64,000 bases of DNA from Brooklawnia cerclae (GCF_011758645.1 NZ_JAAMOZ010000005.1:62001-126000); one strand, 5' to 3'; counted from the stretch's first letter, positions 51,754-60,536 are shown. Numbers and translations: made by a program. The notes: generated by a model from the sequence alone, not told the origin.

Positions 51754-52269
51754 GTGAGGAGTACGTGGCGCCGGATCGCGACCCCCATGACGCTGCTGTT
51801 GCTGCTCGGGTTGCTGGCGTTCGGCCTGTGGTGGGGGTGGCGGGAATTGACCGCACCACCGAAGTCGACGCCGGCCGAGCCGTGCGTCACCCAGTCGGCG
51901 TCGGTGCTCACCACGGCGCAGGTGACCGTGAAGGTCTACAACGGTGGCACCGCGGCCGGGCGAGCGAGCCAGGTCAGCGAGCAGCTCGCGGGCAAGGGCT
52001 TCGTCGTGGACGACCCGGCCAACACCAGCGAGCAGGTGGCGACGACCATCATCGTCGGCAGTACTGCCGAGGACCCGGCGGTGCTCCTGGTGTCGGGGTT
52101 CTTCACCGATTCCCAGATCCGGGCCGACTCACGCACCGACGGCACGGTCGATGTGCTGGTGGGCGACAACTTCCCCGGTTTCCGGGACGACGCCCCCGTC
52201 CAGGTGGAGGTGCCGGGCGGCACGGTGTGCGTCCCGGCGTCCAGCAGCACGCCCGAGGCAGCCGCCTGA
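51754..52269 (+). CDS. LytR C-terminal domain protein, membrane-anchored
   Basis: The 171-residue protein has one N-terminal helix (about residues 12-30) and an extracellular LytR_C domain (VTVKVYNGGTAAGRASQVSEQLAGKGFVV, then TIIVGSTAEDPAVLLVSGFF and VDVLVGDNFPGF). LytR_C domains occur at the end of LytR-CpsA-Psr wall-glycopolymer ligases and alone in small proteins like this one, where they probably bind wall or glycolipid components. Two Cys (about residues 44 and 161) could form a disulfide. Start is GTG at 51754; CTAGGAGC upstream gives a ribosome-binding site. Confidence 0.85.
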   Translation: MRSTWRRIATPMTLLLLLGLLAFGLWWGWRELTAPPKSTPAEPCVTQSASVLTTAQVTVKVYNGGTAAGRASQVSEQLAGKGFVVDDPANTSEQVATTIIVGSTAEDPAVLLVSGFFTDSQIRADSRTDGTVDVLVGDNFPGFRDDAPVQVEVPGGTVCVPASSSTPEAAA

Positions 52270-52285
52270 CCGAGCCGCATCGGCC

Positions 52286-53824
52286 TCACTCGTCGGACTG
52301 TTCGACTCCGAGATCGGGTGCCGCCTCGCCCACCCGGATCCCACGCCAGTGGGCCAGCCGCCCGCCCCGCCCGATCTGGGTGAGCCGGTCCTCGACCGCC
52401 GCGCGGTGCTGGGCCGGGGTGACGATCAGCAGCGCGTCCCGTGCCTGCAGGGCGGTGTGACCGTCCGGCGAGAACGACCCACCGTCCCGGATGATGAGGG
52501 CAACCACCGCGTTCGGCGGAAGCCGTAGCTCGCGGATGGTGACTCCCGCCAGCCGGGAGTGCGGCGGCACGGTGATGCGCAGGAGGTCCGCGTCCTCGTG
52601 CTCCAATGGCGCCACCTCGACGTCGGCGTCGGTCGCCGCCAGCGGATCGACGAGACCCAGGCGTCTGGCCACCCAGCCCAGCGTCGGCGCCTGAAGGGCC
52701 GTGAAGACCACGACGAACACGACGACCAGGTCGAACAGCAGCCCCGATTGGGGGATGCTGGCAACCAGGGGGACGGTGGCGAGGATGATCGGGACCGCCC
52801 CTCGCAGGCCCGCCCACGACAAGAAGGCCTGTTGCCGCCACGGCATCCGGAACCACACCGCGCACGCGACGACGGCGATCGGACGGACGACGAAGGTGAG
52901 GAACACGCCCACCAGGACGCCGTCGCGGACAGCCACGGAGTCGATCCGCTCGGGTGTGGCCAGCATCCCGAGCATGATGAACAACCCGATCTGGGCGACC
53001 CAGCCGAGCCCCTCGGCGAAGGATCGCGTCGGATGTCTGTGCGGCAATCGTGCGTTGCCCAGCACCATCGCGCAGACGTAGACGGCCGCGAACGCCGAGA
53101 CATGGCCGACCACGCTCAGGCCGTACGCCGTCAGCGTCCAGGCCATCACCGCGAGCGGGTAGAGCCCGGCTGCCGGGAGTGCCACACGCCGAAGGAACTG
53201 GACGCCCACCCAGCCCACGAACAGCCCGACGAGGATGCCGCCCACGAGCTCGACGACGACGAGCCCGACGAGCCCGGGTATCCCGCCGCGTGGGCTGATG
53301 CCCAACGCGAACTCGGTGCCGGCGGCGACCAGCAGCACGGTGGGCGCGTCGTTGAGGCCGGATTCGCCCTCCAGCACCGCGCGCAGCCTGTGCGGCAACG
53401 GCACTGATCGCAGCACCGAGAAGACTGCGGCCGAGTCGGTGGGAGCGGTGACCGCCCCCACCAGGAAGGCGACCGAGCGAGGCAGGCCGAGGACGAAGTA
53501 GCCGAACAGCCCCACCAGCCCGATGCTGAGCACGACGCCGACAGTGGCGAGGAGCCCGGCGAGGCCGAGCACAGGCTTGATGTCGTCCCATTTCGTGGTG
53601 AGGCCGCCTTCGGCCAGGATCACCGCGAGCGCGATGAATCCCAGGTCATGAGCAAGTTCGGCATTCTGAAACCCGTAGCCGGGAAGCGTTTGACCGAGCG
53701 CCATGCCGAGGACGAGGAACAGGAGCAACGCGGGCATCCCGAGCCGCGAGCCCAGTCTGGCCGCACCGATGGCGAGCAGGATGACGACTGCGCCCAGCAG
53801 AACGGCAATGTCAAGGCTGGGCAT
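52286..53824 (-). CDS. K+/H+ antiporter, NhaP2/CvrA type
   Basis: CPA1-family cation/proton antiporter of 512 residues. About 12-13 helices carry VGAVTAPTDSAAVFSVL and GESGLNDAPTVLLV, with the acidic residues expected for cation translocation. The cytoplasmic C-terminal part (about 400-505) contains a TrkA_C-like domain (LAGVTIRELRLPPNAVVALIIRDGG followed by DALLIVTPAQH), typical of NhaP2-type K+ exporters. I chose ATG 53824 (MPSLDIAVLL), which has GGAG just before it. It converges on the LytR_C gene with 16 nt between stops. Confidence 0.9.
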   Translation of the reverse strand: MPSLDIAVLLGAVVILLAIGAARLGSRLGMPALLLFLVLGMALGQTLPGYGFQNAELAHDLGFIALAVILAEGGLTTKWDDIKPVLGLAGLLATVGVVLSIGLVGLFGYFVLGLPRSVAFLVGAVTAPTDSAAVFSVLRSVPLPHRLRAVLEGESGLNDAPTVLLVAAGTEFALGISPRGGIPGLVGLVVVELVGGILVGLFVGWVGVQFLRRVALPAAGLYPLAVMAWTLTAYGLSVVGHVSAFAAVYVCAMVLGNARLPHRHPTRSFAEGLGWVAQIGLFIMLGMLATPERIDSVAVRDGVLVGVFLTFVVRPIAVVACAVWFRMPWRQQAFLSWAGLRGAVPIILATVPLVASIPQSGLLFDLVVVFVVVFTALQAPTLGWVARRLGLVDPLAATDADVEVAPLEHEDADLLRITVPPHSRLAGVTIRELRLPPNAVVALIIRDGGSFSPDGHTALQARDALLIVTPAQHRAAVEDRLTQIGRGGRLAHWRGIRVGEAAPDLGVEQSDE

Positions 53825-53905
53825 GCTCCATTCTCGCAGAACCACCGGCGTCCGGGTCGAGCCCGGGCGTGTCGTGGACAGCCGCCGTCGAGGCGGCCGT
53901 ACCTG

Positions 53906-55180
53906 CTACGGGGCGGCGTCCGGTGGTCGTTCCCCGGCGACCCCCGACGGATCCTCGTCGTCGGACACCGCGGGCAACTGCTCGGTCCCCCACAGCACGG
54001 ACGCCTGTTCGGTGGTCGCCGCGCCGTGCTCGGACGCCGGGTCGAATGCGCCGGTGTCGGCCAGCACCGCACGCGCCTGGGCCATCGACAGGCCGGTGAG
54101 CTGCAGCAGATCGACGACCACGGCGCGGAGCAGGGACGTCAGCGTGTGCATCCGCCAGTCCTGGTGGGTGGCGATCTCCAGCGGGGCGAGGCTGGCCGCG
54201 AGCGCTGCCGCGGCGTCCCGCGCCCTGGTCGGCCGCTTCCAGGCGGAGACCCCCTGGGACACCTGCTCGAGCAGGTCGGCGACCTGCCACACCGGCCCCG
54301 CGAGCCCCGGCATCGGCCCGGTCTCGGCGACCATGCCGCGTGCCTGCCTCTGCATCATCGACACGGTGATGTGCAACCTCTCGACCAGGCCGAGCATGCG
54401 GTCGAGTTCGGCGAGCACGTCCCGCGAACCGCGAGCGCCGGGATTGATGGTGGCGGTCTCCTGCGCGGACGTCAGCGCACGCCGCCCGTCGTTGACCACC
54501 TCGCGGAGCACCGCCAGCCTGCCACGCAGCTGGGCGATGGCCTGGGCGTCGCCGTCGAGCAGGCCCTTGCTCAGCCTGTGGAGGATCGCGGAGGTCTCGG
54601 AGATGGCGAAAGCCGTGAACCGTTTCGGGCGCGTGACCACGTTCACGGGCAGGAACGCCGTCGCGATCAGCGCGACCGCGGCCCCCACGAGTGCGCTGAT
54701 CCAGCGGTCGAACGGGCCCGGCACACCGCTGCCGCCGGCCGTCGGCATCGACACCATGGACGCGACGACGAGCGCGTTGATGCCCGTCTGGAACGTCACG
54801 AGGTCGCTGCGGTCGATCATGCGCCCGATCAGCGGGGTGACCAGCAGGAGCACGAGCACCTGCCACCCCCCGAAGCCGAGCCAGTGCGCGAAAAGGTCGC
54901 CGATGAGCACCCCGGTGCTCGCGCCGATGCCGATCTCGACGACCTTGCGCGGCTCACGGTTGCGGCTGAACCCCAGGCACAGGTACGCGGCGATCGGGGC
55001 GAAGATGGGCGCGGGATCGCGGAGCAGGTAGTAGCAGAGCAACCAGGCCAGCGTCGCGAAGACAGCGCTCTGCACGTTCGGGATCAGAGCACCGCGCACA
55101 CGGAGCCAGCCCGCGCGCAGATTGGCGGTGATGTAGGACTCCCACCTGGTGCGCATCGAGTCGCGGCCCTCGCGTTTCAC
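53906..55180 (-). CDS. FUSC-family membrane protein (aromatic acid exporter-like)
   Basis: The 424-residue protein has five or six N-terminal helices (about residues 30-185) in the FUSC/ArAE pattern, with SRNREPRKVVEIGIGASTGVLIGDLFAHW, and a large C-terminal cytoplasmic helical domain (about 190-400). Family members export aromatic acids or are envelope proteins of unknown role. The open frame begins at 55243, but I place the start at GTG 55180, because TAGGCT lies 8 nt before it, matching other leaderless genes here. ATG 55156 is another option. Confidence 0.82.
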   Translation of the reverse strand: MKREGRDSMRTRWESYITANLRAGWLRVRGALIPNVQSAVFATLAWLLCYYLLRDPAPIFAPIAAYLCLGFSRNREPRKVVEIGIGASTGVLIGDLFAHWLGFGGWQVLVLLLVTPLIGRMIDRSDLVTFQTGINALVVASMVSMPTAGGSGVPGPFDRWISALVGAAVALIATAFLPVNVVTRPKRFTAFAISETSAILHRLSKGLLDGDAQAIAQLRGRLAVLREVVNDGRRALTSAQETATINPGARGSRDVLAELDRMLGLVERLHITVSMMQRQARGMVAETGPMPGLAGPVWQVADLLEQVSQGVSAWKRPTRARDAAAALAASLAPLEIATHQDWRMHTLTSLLRAVVVDLLQLTGLSMAQARAVLADTGAFDPASEHGAATTEQASVLWGTEQLPAVSDDEDPSGVAGERPPDAAP

Positions 55181-55188
55181 GAGCGCTG

Positions 55189-55194
55189 AGCCTA
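55189..55194 (-). promoter_or_regulatory. Leaderless -10 box of the FUSC-family gene
   Basis: TAGGCT on the minus strand, 8 nt before the GTG at 55180. It lies in the 68-nt gap after the muralytic gene, separating the metal ABC operon from the FUSC gene. Confidence 0.55.
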
Positions 55195-55248
55195 CTCGCA
55201 CGTCGGTTCCCCCGGACGGCGATCGGCAGGCTTCGTCCGCCACCGCGC

Positions 55249-56082
55249 CTACGCCAGCTCCGTGTAGGTATCGGCCGCCTCCGCCACCTGGTTGTTGTAC
55301 TCCGTCGACTGGTTGTAGGCGCTGACCGCGGCGATCCAGTTCTCGGCAACCGTGAGATCACCACCGACATCACACAGGTACACAGCGGCGCCCAGGGCGG
55401 CGTCGTCGATCTGGTTGACGTCGGTGGTGCCGTCCCCGTTACCGTCCTGTGCAGCCTTCTGCCACGTGGCGGGGATGAACTGCATCGGACCGACGGCGTG
55501 GTCCCACGTGGTGTCGCCGTCGAGCCTGCCTCGATCGGTGTCGGAAACCGTCGCGACACCGTCGGCGCCGTCGAGGGCGGGGCCGAGGATCGTCGGGGTG
55601 GCGATGCCATCGCCGTCGATGACGGCTCCGTTCAGCGTGCCGTGCCCTGACTCGACCTGTCCGATGGCGGCGAGCGTGTTCCAGCCGAGCCCGCAGCCCG
55701 GGTGGGTCTGACCGACCGCGAGCGAAGCGCCTGCGTAGGCGGCCAGGGCGCGCTCCGATATCCCGACCCTCCTGGCGGTGCTTGCCACCCAGCCCGCATC
55801 GGCGAGCTGGCTGATGGCGGTTCCGTTCGAGGAGCGCACCGTGGGGGACGACCCCGTGGCCGCCGGGCTGACCGAAAGACCGGTCGACGGTGCCGGCGAC
55901 GAGCCCGAGGGCGCCCGGGTCGCGGTCGCACCTGGGCTCGGGGTGACTCCGGATGCGTCGGTACCGCTGTTTCCCGGGACCATCACCGCCGCCAGGGCCA
56001 GGACACTGACGCCGAGCCCGGCCAGCGATCCGGTCACGGCGGGCAGCACCCATCTGCGAGCCGACGGGAAGGGAGTGTTCAT
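55249..56082 (-). CDS. Secreted lytic transglycosylase
   Basis: The 277-residue protein has an N-terminal signal or anchor helix (about residues 12-36), a Ser/Thr/Pro-rich linker (about 38-88) and a lytic-transglycosylase domain of the MltB-like type: LAAIGQVESGHGTLNG with catalytic Glu144, then WDHAVGPMQFIPATWQKAA. A DGNGDGTTDVNQIDDA loop resembles a calcium-binding site, as in other actinobacterial members. It cleaves glycan strands of peptidoglycan. The ATG overlaps the stop of the metal permease by 4 nt and has AGGAGG upstream, so it is the last gene of the anchored-repeat ABC operon. Confidence 0.88.
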   Translation of the reverse strand: MNTPFPSARRWVLPAVTGSLAGLGVSVLALAAVMVPGNSGTDASGVTPSPGATATRAPSGSSPAPSTGLSVSPAATGSSPTVRSSNGTAISQLADAGWVASTARRVGISERALAAYAGASLAVGQTHPGCGLGWNTLAAIGQVESGHGTLNGAVIDGDGIATPTILGPALDGADGVATVSDTDRGRLDGDTTWDHAVGPMQFIPATWQKAAQDGNGDGTTDVNQIDDAALGAAVYLCDVGGDLTVAENWIAAVSAYNQSTEYNNQVAEAADTYTELA

Positions 56083-57032
56083 ACGTGCGCCTCCTGCGAG
56101 ACTCGCTCGGGTGATGAGATGGGCTCGGTGGCCGGGTCGACGGCTTCCACGGCGGGATCGGCCCCCCGCACATGCCCGCGCGCGCGAGCGACCGCCTTGC
56201 TCACCAGCCCCTGCCGGGGCGCGAAGAACCAGGCGGTCAGGAACACGGCGGTGAGGACGAGAACGATCGTCCCGCCCGTGGGAAAGTCCCACGACCACGA
56301 GACGTACAGGCCGACCAGGGCCGCTGATCCGCCGATCAGGGGGGCGAGGGCCATCATGACGCCCAGGCGGTCGGTGAGCAGCCGGGCGGTCGCCGCGGGG
56401 GTGACCAGCAAGGCCAGGACGAGGATGTTGCCGATCGTCTGCACCGAGATCACGACCGCGAGCGTGACCAACACGTAGAGCACCAGGTCGAGCCAGAACA
56501 CCGGCACACCCATCGCCCGCGCCGACTCGCGGTCGAGGCTGATCGTGACGAACTCCTTGTGCAGGCCGAACACCACCAGCAGCACCACCAGCCCGGTGAT
56601 CCCCACCACATAGAGGTCGGAGTCGGGGATACCGGTGATGGAGCCGAACAGGAACTGTTGCAGCGACCCGGCGTACCCGGGAGCCTGGGAGATGATGACC
56701 ACGCCGAGGGCGAAGGCCGCGACGAAGAGCACCCCGATGATCGAGTCCTCCTTGAGCCGGCGGTTCTGGGAGAACACGGCGACCAGCACAGCGGTGCAGA
56801 CACCCGCCAGCGATCCTCCGAGCACGAGGTTCCCGGACACGACGAAGGCGATGGCCAAGCCGGGGAAGACCGCGTGGGCGACCGCGTCGCCGATGAAAGC
56901 CATGCCCCGCAGCACCACATAGCAACCGATCACGCCGCAGACGATGGACGACATCACCGCGACCGCCAGGGCCTTGGGCAGGAACGCGAGGTCGGGGTTG
57001 AGCAGATCCGTGAGGAACTCGATCGGGCTCAT
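56079..57032 (-). CDS. Anchored-repeat-type metal ABC transporter permease (TIGR03770-like)
   Basis: The 317-residue ABC-3 family permease (ZnuB/MntB-like) has about eight or nine helices and the motifs RGMAFIGDAVAHAVFPGLAIAF, FGSITGIPDSDLY and IQTIG-type SVQTIGNILVLALLVTPAATARLL. A charged C-terminal tail of about 45 residues is added. It forms the membrane channel for Zn, Mn or Fe uptake with the ATPase encoded just upstream (1-nt overlap) and the lipoprotein at 58923. Its stop overlaps the transglycosylase gene by 4 nt. Confidence 0.92.
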   Translation of the reverse strand: MSPIEFLTDLLNPDLAFLPKALAVAVMSSIVCGVIGCYVVLRGMAFIGDAVAHAVFPGLAIAFVVSGNLVLGGSLAGVCTAVLVAVFSQNRRLKEDSIIGVLFVAAFALGVVIISQAPGYAGSLQQFLFGSITGIPDSDLYVVGITGLVVLLVVFGLHKEFVTISLDRESARAMGVPVFWLDLVLYVLVTLAVVISVQTIGNILVLALLVTPAATARLLTDRLGVMMALAPLIGGSAALVGLYVSWSWDFPTGGTIVLVLTAVFLTAWFFAPRQGLVSKAVARARGHVRGADPAVEAVDPATEPISSPERVSQEAHV

Positions 57033-57799
57033 CAGGCGGCCGCCCTCAGCATCCGCAGCAGGGCGGAATCCTCGCCCACCCCGAACGTCCGCACCCACAG
57101 GTCGGGGTCGGCCGCCAGCCGGGTCGGCGTCCCCGTCGCGACGACGGTGCGGTTGAGCAGGGCGATCCTGTCGGAGCCGTCGAGGGCGTTGAGCAGGTCG
57201 TGGGTCGTCATGAGCACAGCCCTTCCTTCGTGGGCGAGGTCGGTGAACAGAGCGGAGAGCAGTTCCTGGGTAGGCATGTCGAGGCCGGTGAAGGGCTCGT
57301 CCAGCAGCAGCACGGAGGGACGCAGCGCGAGCGCCCGGGCCACGAGCACGCGCTGCCGCTGGCCGCCGGAGAGCTGGCCGACGGGACGATCGGCCAGGCC
57401 GGTCATCCGCACCCGGTCGAGAGCGTCGGCGACGGCCTCCCACTGTGCGGCGCCCGGGCGACGCGCCAGGCCGAGGCGTCCGGTGAGCCCGGTCATGACG
57501 ACCCCCGCCACGCTGATCGGGAACTCCCAGGCGAACTCATGGCGCTGCGGCACGTAGCCGACAGGAACGCGTCCAGGCCTGGCCGGACGGCCCTCCACAG
57601 TGATGTGGCCGGTCGCGGGCCTGATCAGGCCGAGGACGGTACGCAGCAGCGTGGTCTTCCCGGCACCGTTCGGCCCGATCAGGGCCACCAGCTCGCCCCG
57701 GTCGACGCTCAGACCGACCGAGTGCAGCACCCGGCGTCCGCCCAGGTCTACGGCGACGTCCTCCACCGCCAGGGCGGCGCTCATGGCTTCGGGGATCAT
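57032..57799 (-). CDS. Anchored-repeat-type metal ABC transporter ATPase (TIGR03771-like)
   Basis: The 255-residue ATPase has Walker A LIGPNGAGKTTLL, Q-loop YVPQRHEFAWEFPISV (family-typical of metal ABC ATPases), signature LSGGQRQRVLVARAL, Walker B VLLLDEPFTGLD and the H-loop MTTHD. It powers the permease at 56079-57032. The start overlaps the stop of the surface protein gene by 4 nt. Metal specificity cannot be read from this subunit. Confidence 0.93.
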   Translation of the reverse strand: MIPEAMSAALAVEDVAVDLGGRRVLHSVGLSVDRGELVALIGPNGAGKTTLLRTVLGLIRPATGHITVEGRPARPGRVPVGYVPQRHEFAWEFPISVAGVVMTGLTGRLGLARRPGAAQWEAVADALDRVRMTGLADRPVGQLSGGQRQRVLVARALALRPSVLLLDEPFTGLDMPTQELLSALFTDLAHEGRAVLMTTHDLLNALDGSDRIALLNRTVVATGTPTRLAADPDLWVRTFGVGEDSALLRMLRAAA

Positions 57800-58866
57800 G
57801 CCTCACCGGCCTTCTCGGCCCCGTCCGTGTTCCGGCCGGGTTCGGCCTCACCGGAACCGGCGCGGGCCGCGAGGACGCGACGCCTGGTCCGATTGCCGCG
57901 GACGATCGCGATCGTGAACCCGGCGATCAGACCGCCCGCCACCACGACGATCGCGCCGATGAGCACCGGCACCAGCGGGTCCTTGTCCCCATCCGGCGCA
58001 ACGGCGGTACCACTCGCGTCAGGGGCCCCGCTCGCGCCATCGTCGGAGGACGTAGTGGCAGAGGGCTCGGCATCCCCCTGCCAGGTAGCCGCCAGGGCCT
58101 CGTCCACCGACGTGCTGGTACCCACGGCGAAACGGATCAGCTGCGTGTCGGACACATGCGATCCGTCGACCAGGTCGGCCTCGGCGGTCAGCCGCAGCAG
58201 GTAGACGCCCGGGGCCGTGAACACCCAGTTGGCGTGGGTGTGGGTGTTGACGTCCACCCACACCGGCTGGCTGTCGGTCACGCGCGAGTCCCACAGCAGC
58301 TGCGGGGTGCCGAACGACCCGGACTGCAGATAGGTGGTCACCACGCCCGGCCCCTGCACCCCGGTGAGCGACAGGGTGATGCCCCTGTCGATCGTCGCCA
58401 TGACGTCGGGGTCCTGGGTGTTCCAGCCCAGCCACACCACCTCAGGGTTCTGGGTCTGCGGCACCACCCACACCGTTGCTCCCGGATCGGCGCCGATGAA
58501 CGAATAGGCGGGGTCGTCCGGAACCGTCAGCTCTCCGGCGTCCAGCACCCGTAGCACGGTCTCGTCCGGGTAGCGCCACACGCTGGTCGCGGCGGCGTCG
58601 GCCCGGGCGGCGTCGTCGTGGATGAGGAACCTCCACGTGCCGTCGGCTTCGAACTTCGGGCCCATGTCCACGTGCCCGGTCTCGATCACATGATCACCGT
58701 GGACGATGGCCAGGTCGGACGACAGCGTCTGCTGCAGGTTGGGGTCGGCGGTCTCCGCCCAGGCCGTCCCGGGAGCGGCCAGCAGGCAGGCCGCCACCAG
58801 TCCAGCGCCGAGGGCATGCAGAGCGCGGCGCCTGGTGGGTGGTGTCGAGGTTCTCATCAGGGTCAT
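57796..58866 (-). CDS. Surface-anchored protein with one TIGR03769-type domain
   Basis: The 356-residue exported protein: a signal peptide with twin-arginine-like TRRRALHALGAGLVAACLLAAPGTAWA, one anchored-repeat domain (about residues 55-270), a Ser/Ala/Asp-rich linker, a C-terminal helix (PVLIGAIVVVAGGLIAGFTIAIV) and a basic cytoplasmic tail. The domain shows the order ETGHVDMG, then SFIGADPGATVWVVPQTQ, VVWLGWNTQ, GPGVV and NTHTHANWVFTAPGVYLLRL. GHxD and HTH histidines match the other domain copies in the operon. AAGGA supports ATG 58866. It probably presents or relays metal outside the cell. Confidence 0.88.
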   Translation of the reverse strand: MTLMRTSTPPTRRRALHALGAGLVAACLLAAPGTAWAETADPNLQQTLSSDLAIVHGDHVIETGHVDMGPKFEADGTWRFLIHDDAARADAAATSVWRYPDETVLRVLDAGELTVPDDPAYSFIGADPGATVWVVPQTQNPEVVWLGWNTQDPDVMATIDRGITLSLTGVQGPGVVTTYLQSGSFGTPQLLWDSRVTDSQPVWVDVNTHTHANWVFTAPGVYLLRLTAEADLVDGSHVSDTQLIRFAVGTSTSVDEALAATWQGDAEPSATTSSDDGASGAPDASGTAVAPDGDKDPLVPVLIGAIVVVAGGLIAGFTIAIVRGNRTRRRVLAARAGSGEAEPGRNTDGAEKAGEA

Positions 58867-58922
58867 CTGTGTTCCTTGCTTCATCAGGTCGTCGGATCGT
58901 GGGTCGAAAGCCGGGCCGGTGG

Positions 58923-60536
58923 TCATCCCGACAGGCACGTCCGCAGGGAGTCGGCGTTGAACCGCATCATCTGCACGTAGCTCGTCACGGACGCGTCGAA
59001 GGTGTCGCCGTAGATCGAGCACACCTGTATGCCCTGCTCGGCAGCCACCTGGGTCAGGGTCGACGAGCGGGCCCTGAGGTTGGGCTCGAGGAACACCGCG
59101 GGAACGTGCAGCGTCTTGACCGTCTCGGTGAGCCTCCTGCGGTCGGACAACGACTCCTCGGCCGACGGGTTGGGAGTGACGAACCCGGCCACCTGTATCC
59201 CGTAGGCGTCGGCCAGGTATCCGAACGCGTCATGGGTGGTCACCAGGTACCGGTTCGCCTCCGGGATCGCGGCAATGGTGTCGCGGACGTATGCGTCCGT
59301 GGCCTCCAGTTCGGCCAGGTAGGCGCTCGCGTTCGCCGCATAGTCGCGCGCCCCGGCGGGGTCGGCTGCGATCAGTGTGTCGCGGATCAGTTGCACATAG
59401 GCCATCGCGTTGCGCACGTTCTGCCACAGGTGCGGGTCGATCTCGCCGTGCACATGTTTGCCGAGCACCGCCTGCGCCAGTTGATACACCTGGTCGCCCG
59501 CATGGCCCAGGAACGCGTACTGCGACCCCGCCGGGATCTCCTCCAGCGCCTTGGCGGGCACGTCGATCACCACGTCGTCCGGGTCGAGGGCGTGCTGGGT
59601 GTGCTCACCCCCACCCTCGGGGTCGAAGCGCACCTCGAGCCTTCCTTCATCGAGGTTCGCGGTCAGGTCCGCATGCCCCTCGTCGAGCACCACCGCGTCG
59701 GTCACATCCGCCTCGGCAGGGTTGACGCCGACCGCGAAGGTATAGGTCGCCGACCCGAGATCGATCGGCTTCGAGGTGTCGTCCACTTTGAGCTGGCCTT
59801 TGAGGGTGATCGTGTACACCCCGGGCTCGGTGAAGGCCCACGACAGGTGGGTGTGCGCGTCGGCGGGCAGCGACATGGTGTCGCTCTTGTACCCGTCGCT
59901 CGCGTCGAAGCCGTCGGACGAGTCGAAGTAGACGTCGGTGTCGCCGAAGGTGCCCGTCAGGTAGGCGAACAGGTTTCCCGGGCCGGTCGCGTCCGTGGCC
60001 GACAGCAACACCTCGGAGGTTCGCGACGCCCCGTACTGGTCGCCGAGCCCCTGGGCCCGCAGGCCGAGCCACACCGTGTCGAGGCCCGCGTCCTCCACCA
60101 GCGGGATGACCTCGGCGGCGTACTTGACCGATTCCTCGGCCAACGACACGTTGATCGCGTCGTCCGGCAGGTTCGCGTCCAGGGTCTTGACGACCGACTG
60201 TTCCTCCAGCATCGCGTAGTTGCTGAACGCGACGTCCGCGTACACGACGTTGCGGGCGTCCCGTAGCGAGGGCTCGTAGGTGTGTGGGTCGCCGTTGTCG
60301 GGCACCAACGAGACGACGTCCACCCGATCGCCACCGACGTTGTGCACCAGATCGCGCAGGATGCCGGTGGTCGTGACCACCTGCAGCCGATCGGAGGTCG
60401 CGGCCAGGGTCGGCTTGGCGAGACAGCCGGACAGCAGCGACACGCAAGCGACGAGGGGGACGCACAGCCGGAGCACCCGCCGGAAGCGGCGGTGAGCCGG
60501 ATGCGTCCCGCCCACCCCCGGAGTCACCCCGCTCAC
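58923..60536 (-). CDS. Anchored-repeat ABC transporter metal-binding lipoprotein (TIGR03772-like)
   Basis: Zinc/manganese-type (ZnuA-like) substrate-binding lipoprotein of 537 residues. The lipobox LLSGC gives lipidated Cys38. The ZnuA half 1 (about 50-150) has DNGDPHTYEPSLRDAR with a metal-ligand His; half 2 (about 359-535) has KHVHGEIDPHLW and LVTTHDAFGYLADAYG. Between them, about residues 155-358, an anchored-repeat domain is inserted, in permuted order (VWLGLRAQG to DAHTHLSWAFTEPGVYT, then DEGHADLT to YAFLGHAGDQVYQ). The GTG at 60536 overlaps the upstream gene's stop by 4 nt. Confidence 0.92.
   Translation of the reverse strand: MSGVTPGVGGTHPAHRRFRRVLRLCVPLVACVSLLSGCLAKPTLAATSDRLQVVTTTGILRDLVHNVGGDRVDVVSLVPDNGDPHTYEPSLRDARNVVYADVAFSNYAMLEEQSVVKTLDANLPDDAINVSLAEESVKYAAEVIPLVEDAGLDTVWLGLRAQGLGDQYGASRTSEVLLSATDATGPGNLFAYLTGTFGDTDVYFDSSDGFDASDGYKSDTMSLPADAHTHLSWAFTEPGVYTITLKGQLKVDDTSKPIDLGSATYTFAVGVNPAEADVTDAVVLDEGHADLTANLDEGRLEVRFDPEGGGEHTQHALDPDDVVIDVPAKALEEIPAGSQYAFLGHAGDQVYQLAQAVLGKHVHGEIDPHLWQNVRNAMAYVQLIRDTLIAADPAGARDYAANASAYLAELEATDAYVRDTIAAIPEANRYLVTTHDAFGYLADAYGIQVAGFVTPNPSAEESLSDRRRLTETVKTLHVPAVFLEPNLRARSSTLTQVAAEQGIQVCSIYGDTFDASVTSYVQMMRFNADSLRTCLSG

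Noticed and set aside
51406-52269. Type II toxin-antitoxin pair
   Set aside because: The first protein lacks a recognisable antitoxin DNA-binding motif and the second is a membrane-anchored LytR_C protein, not a toxin.
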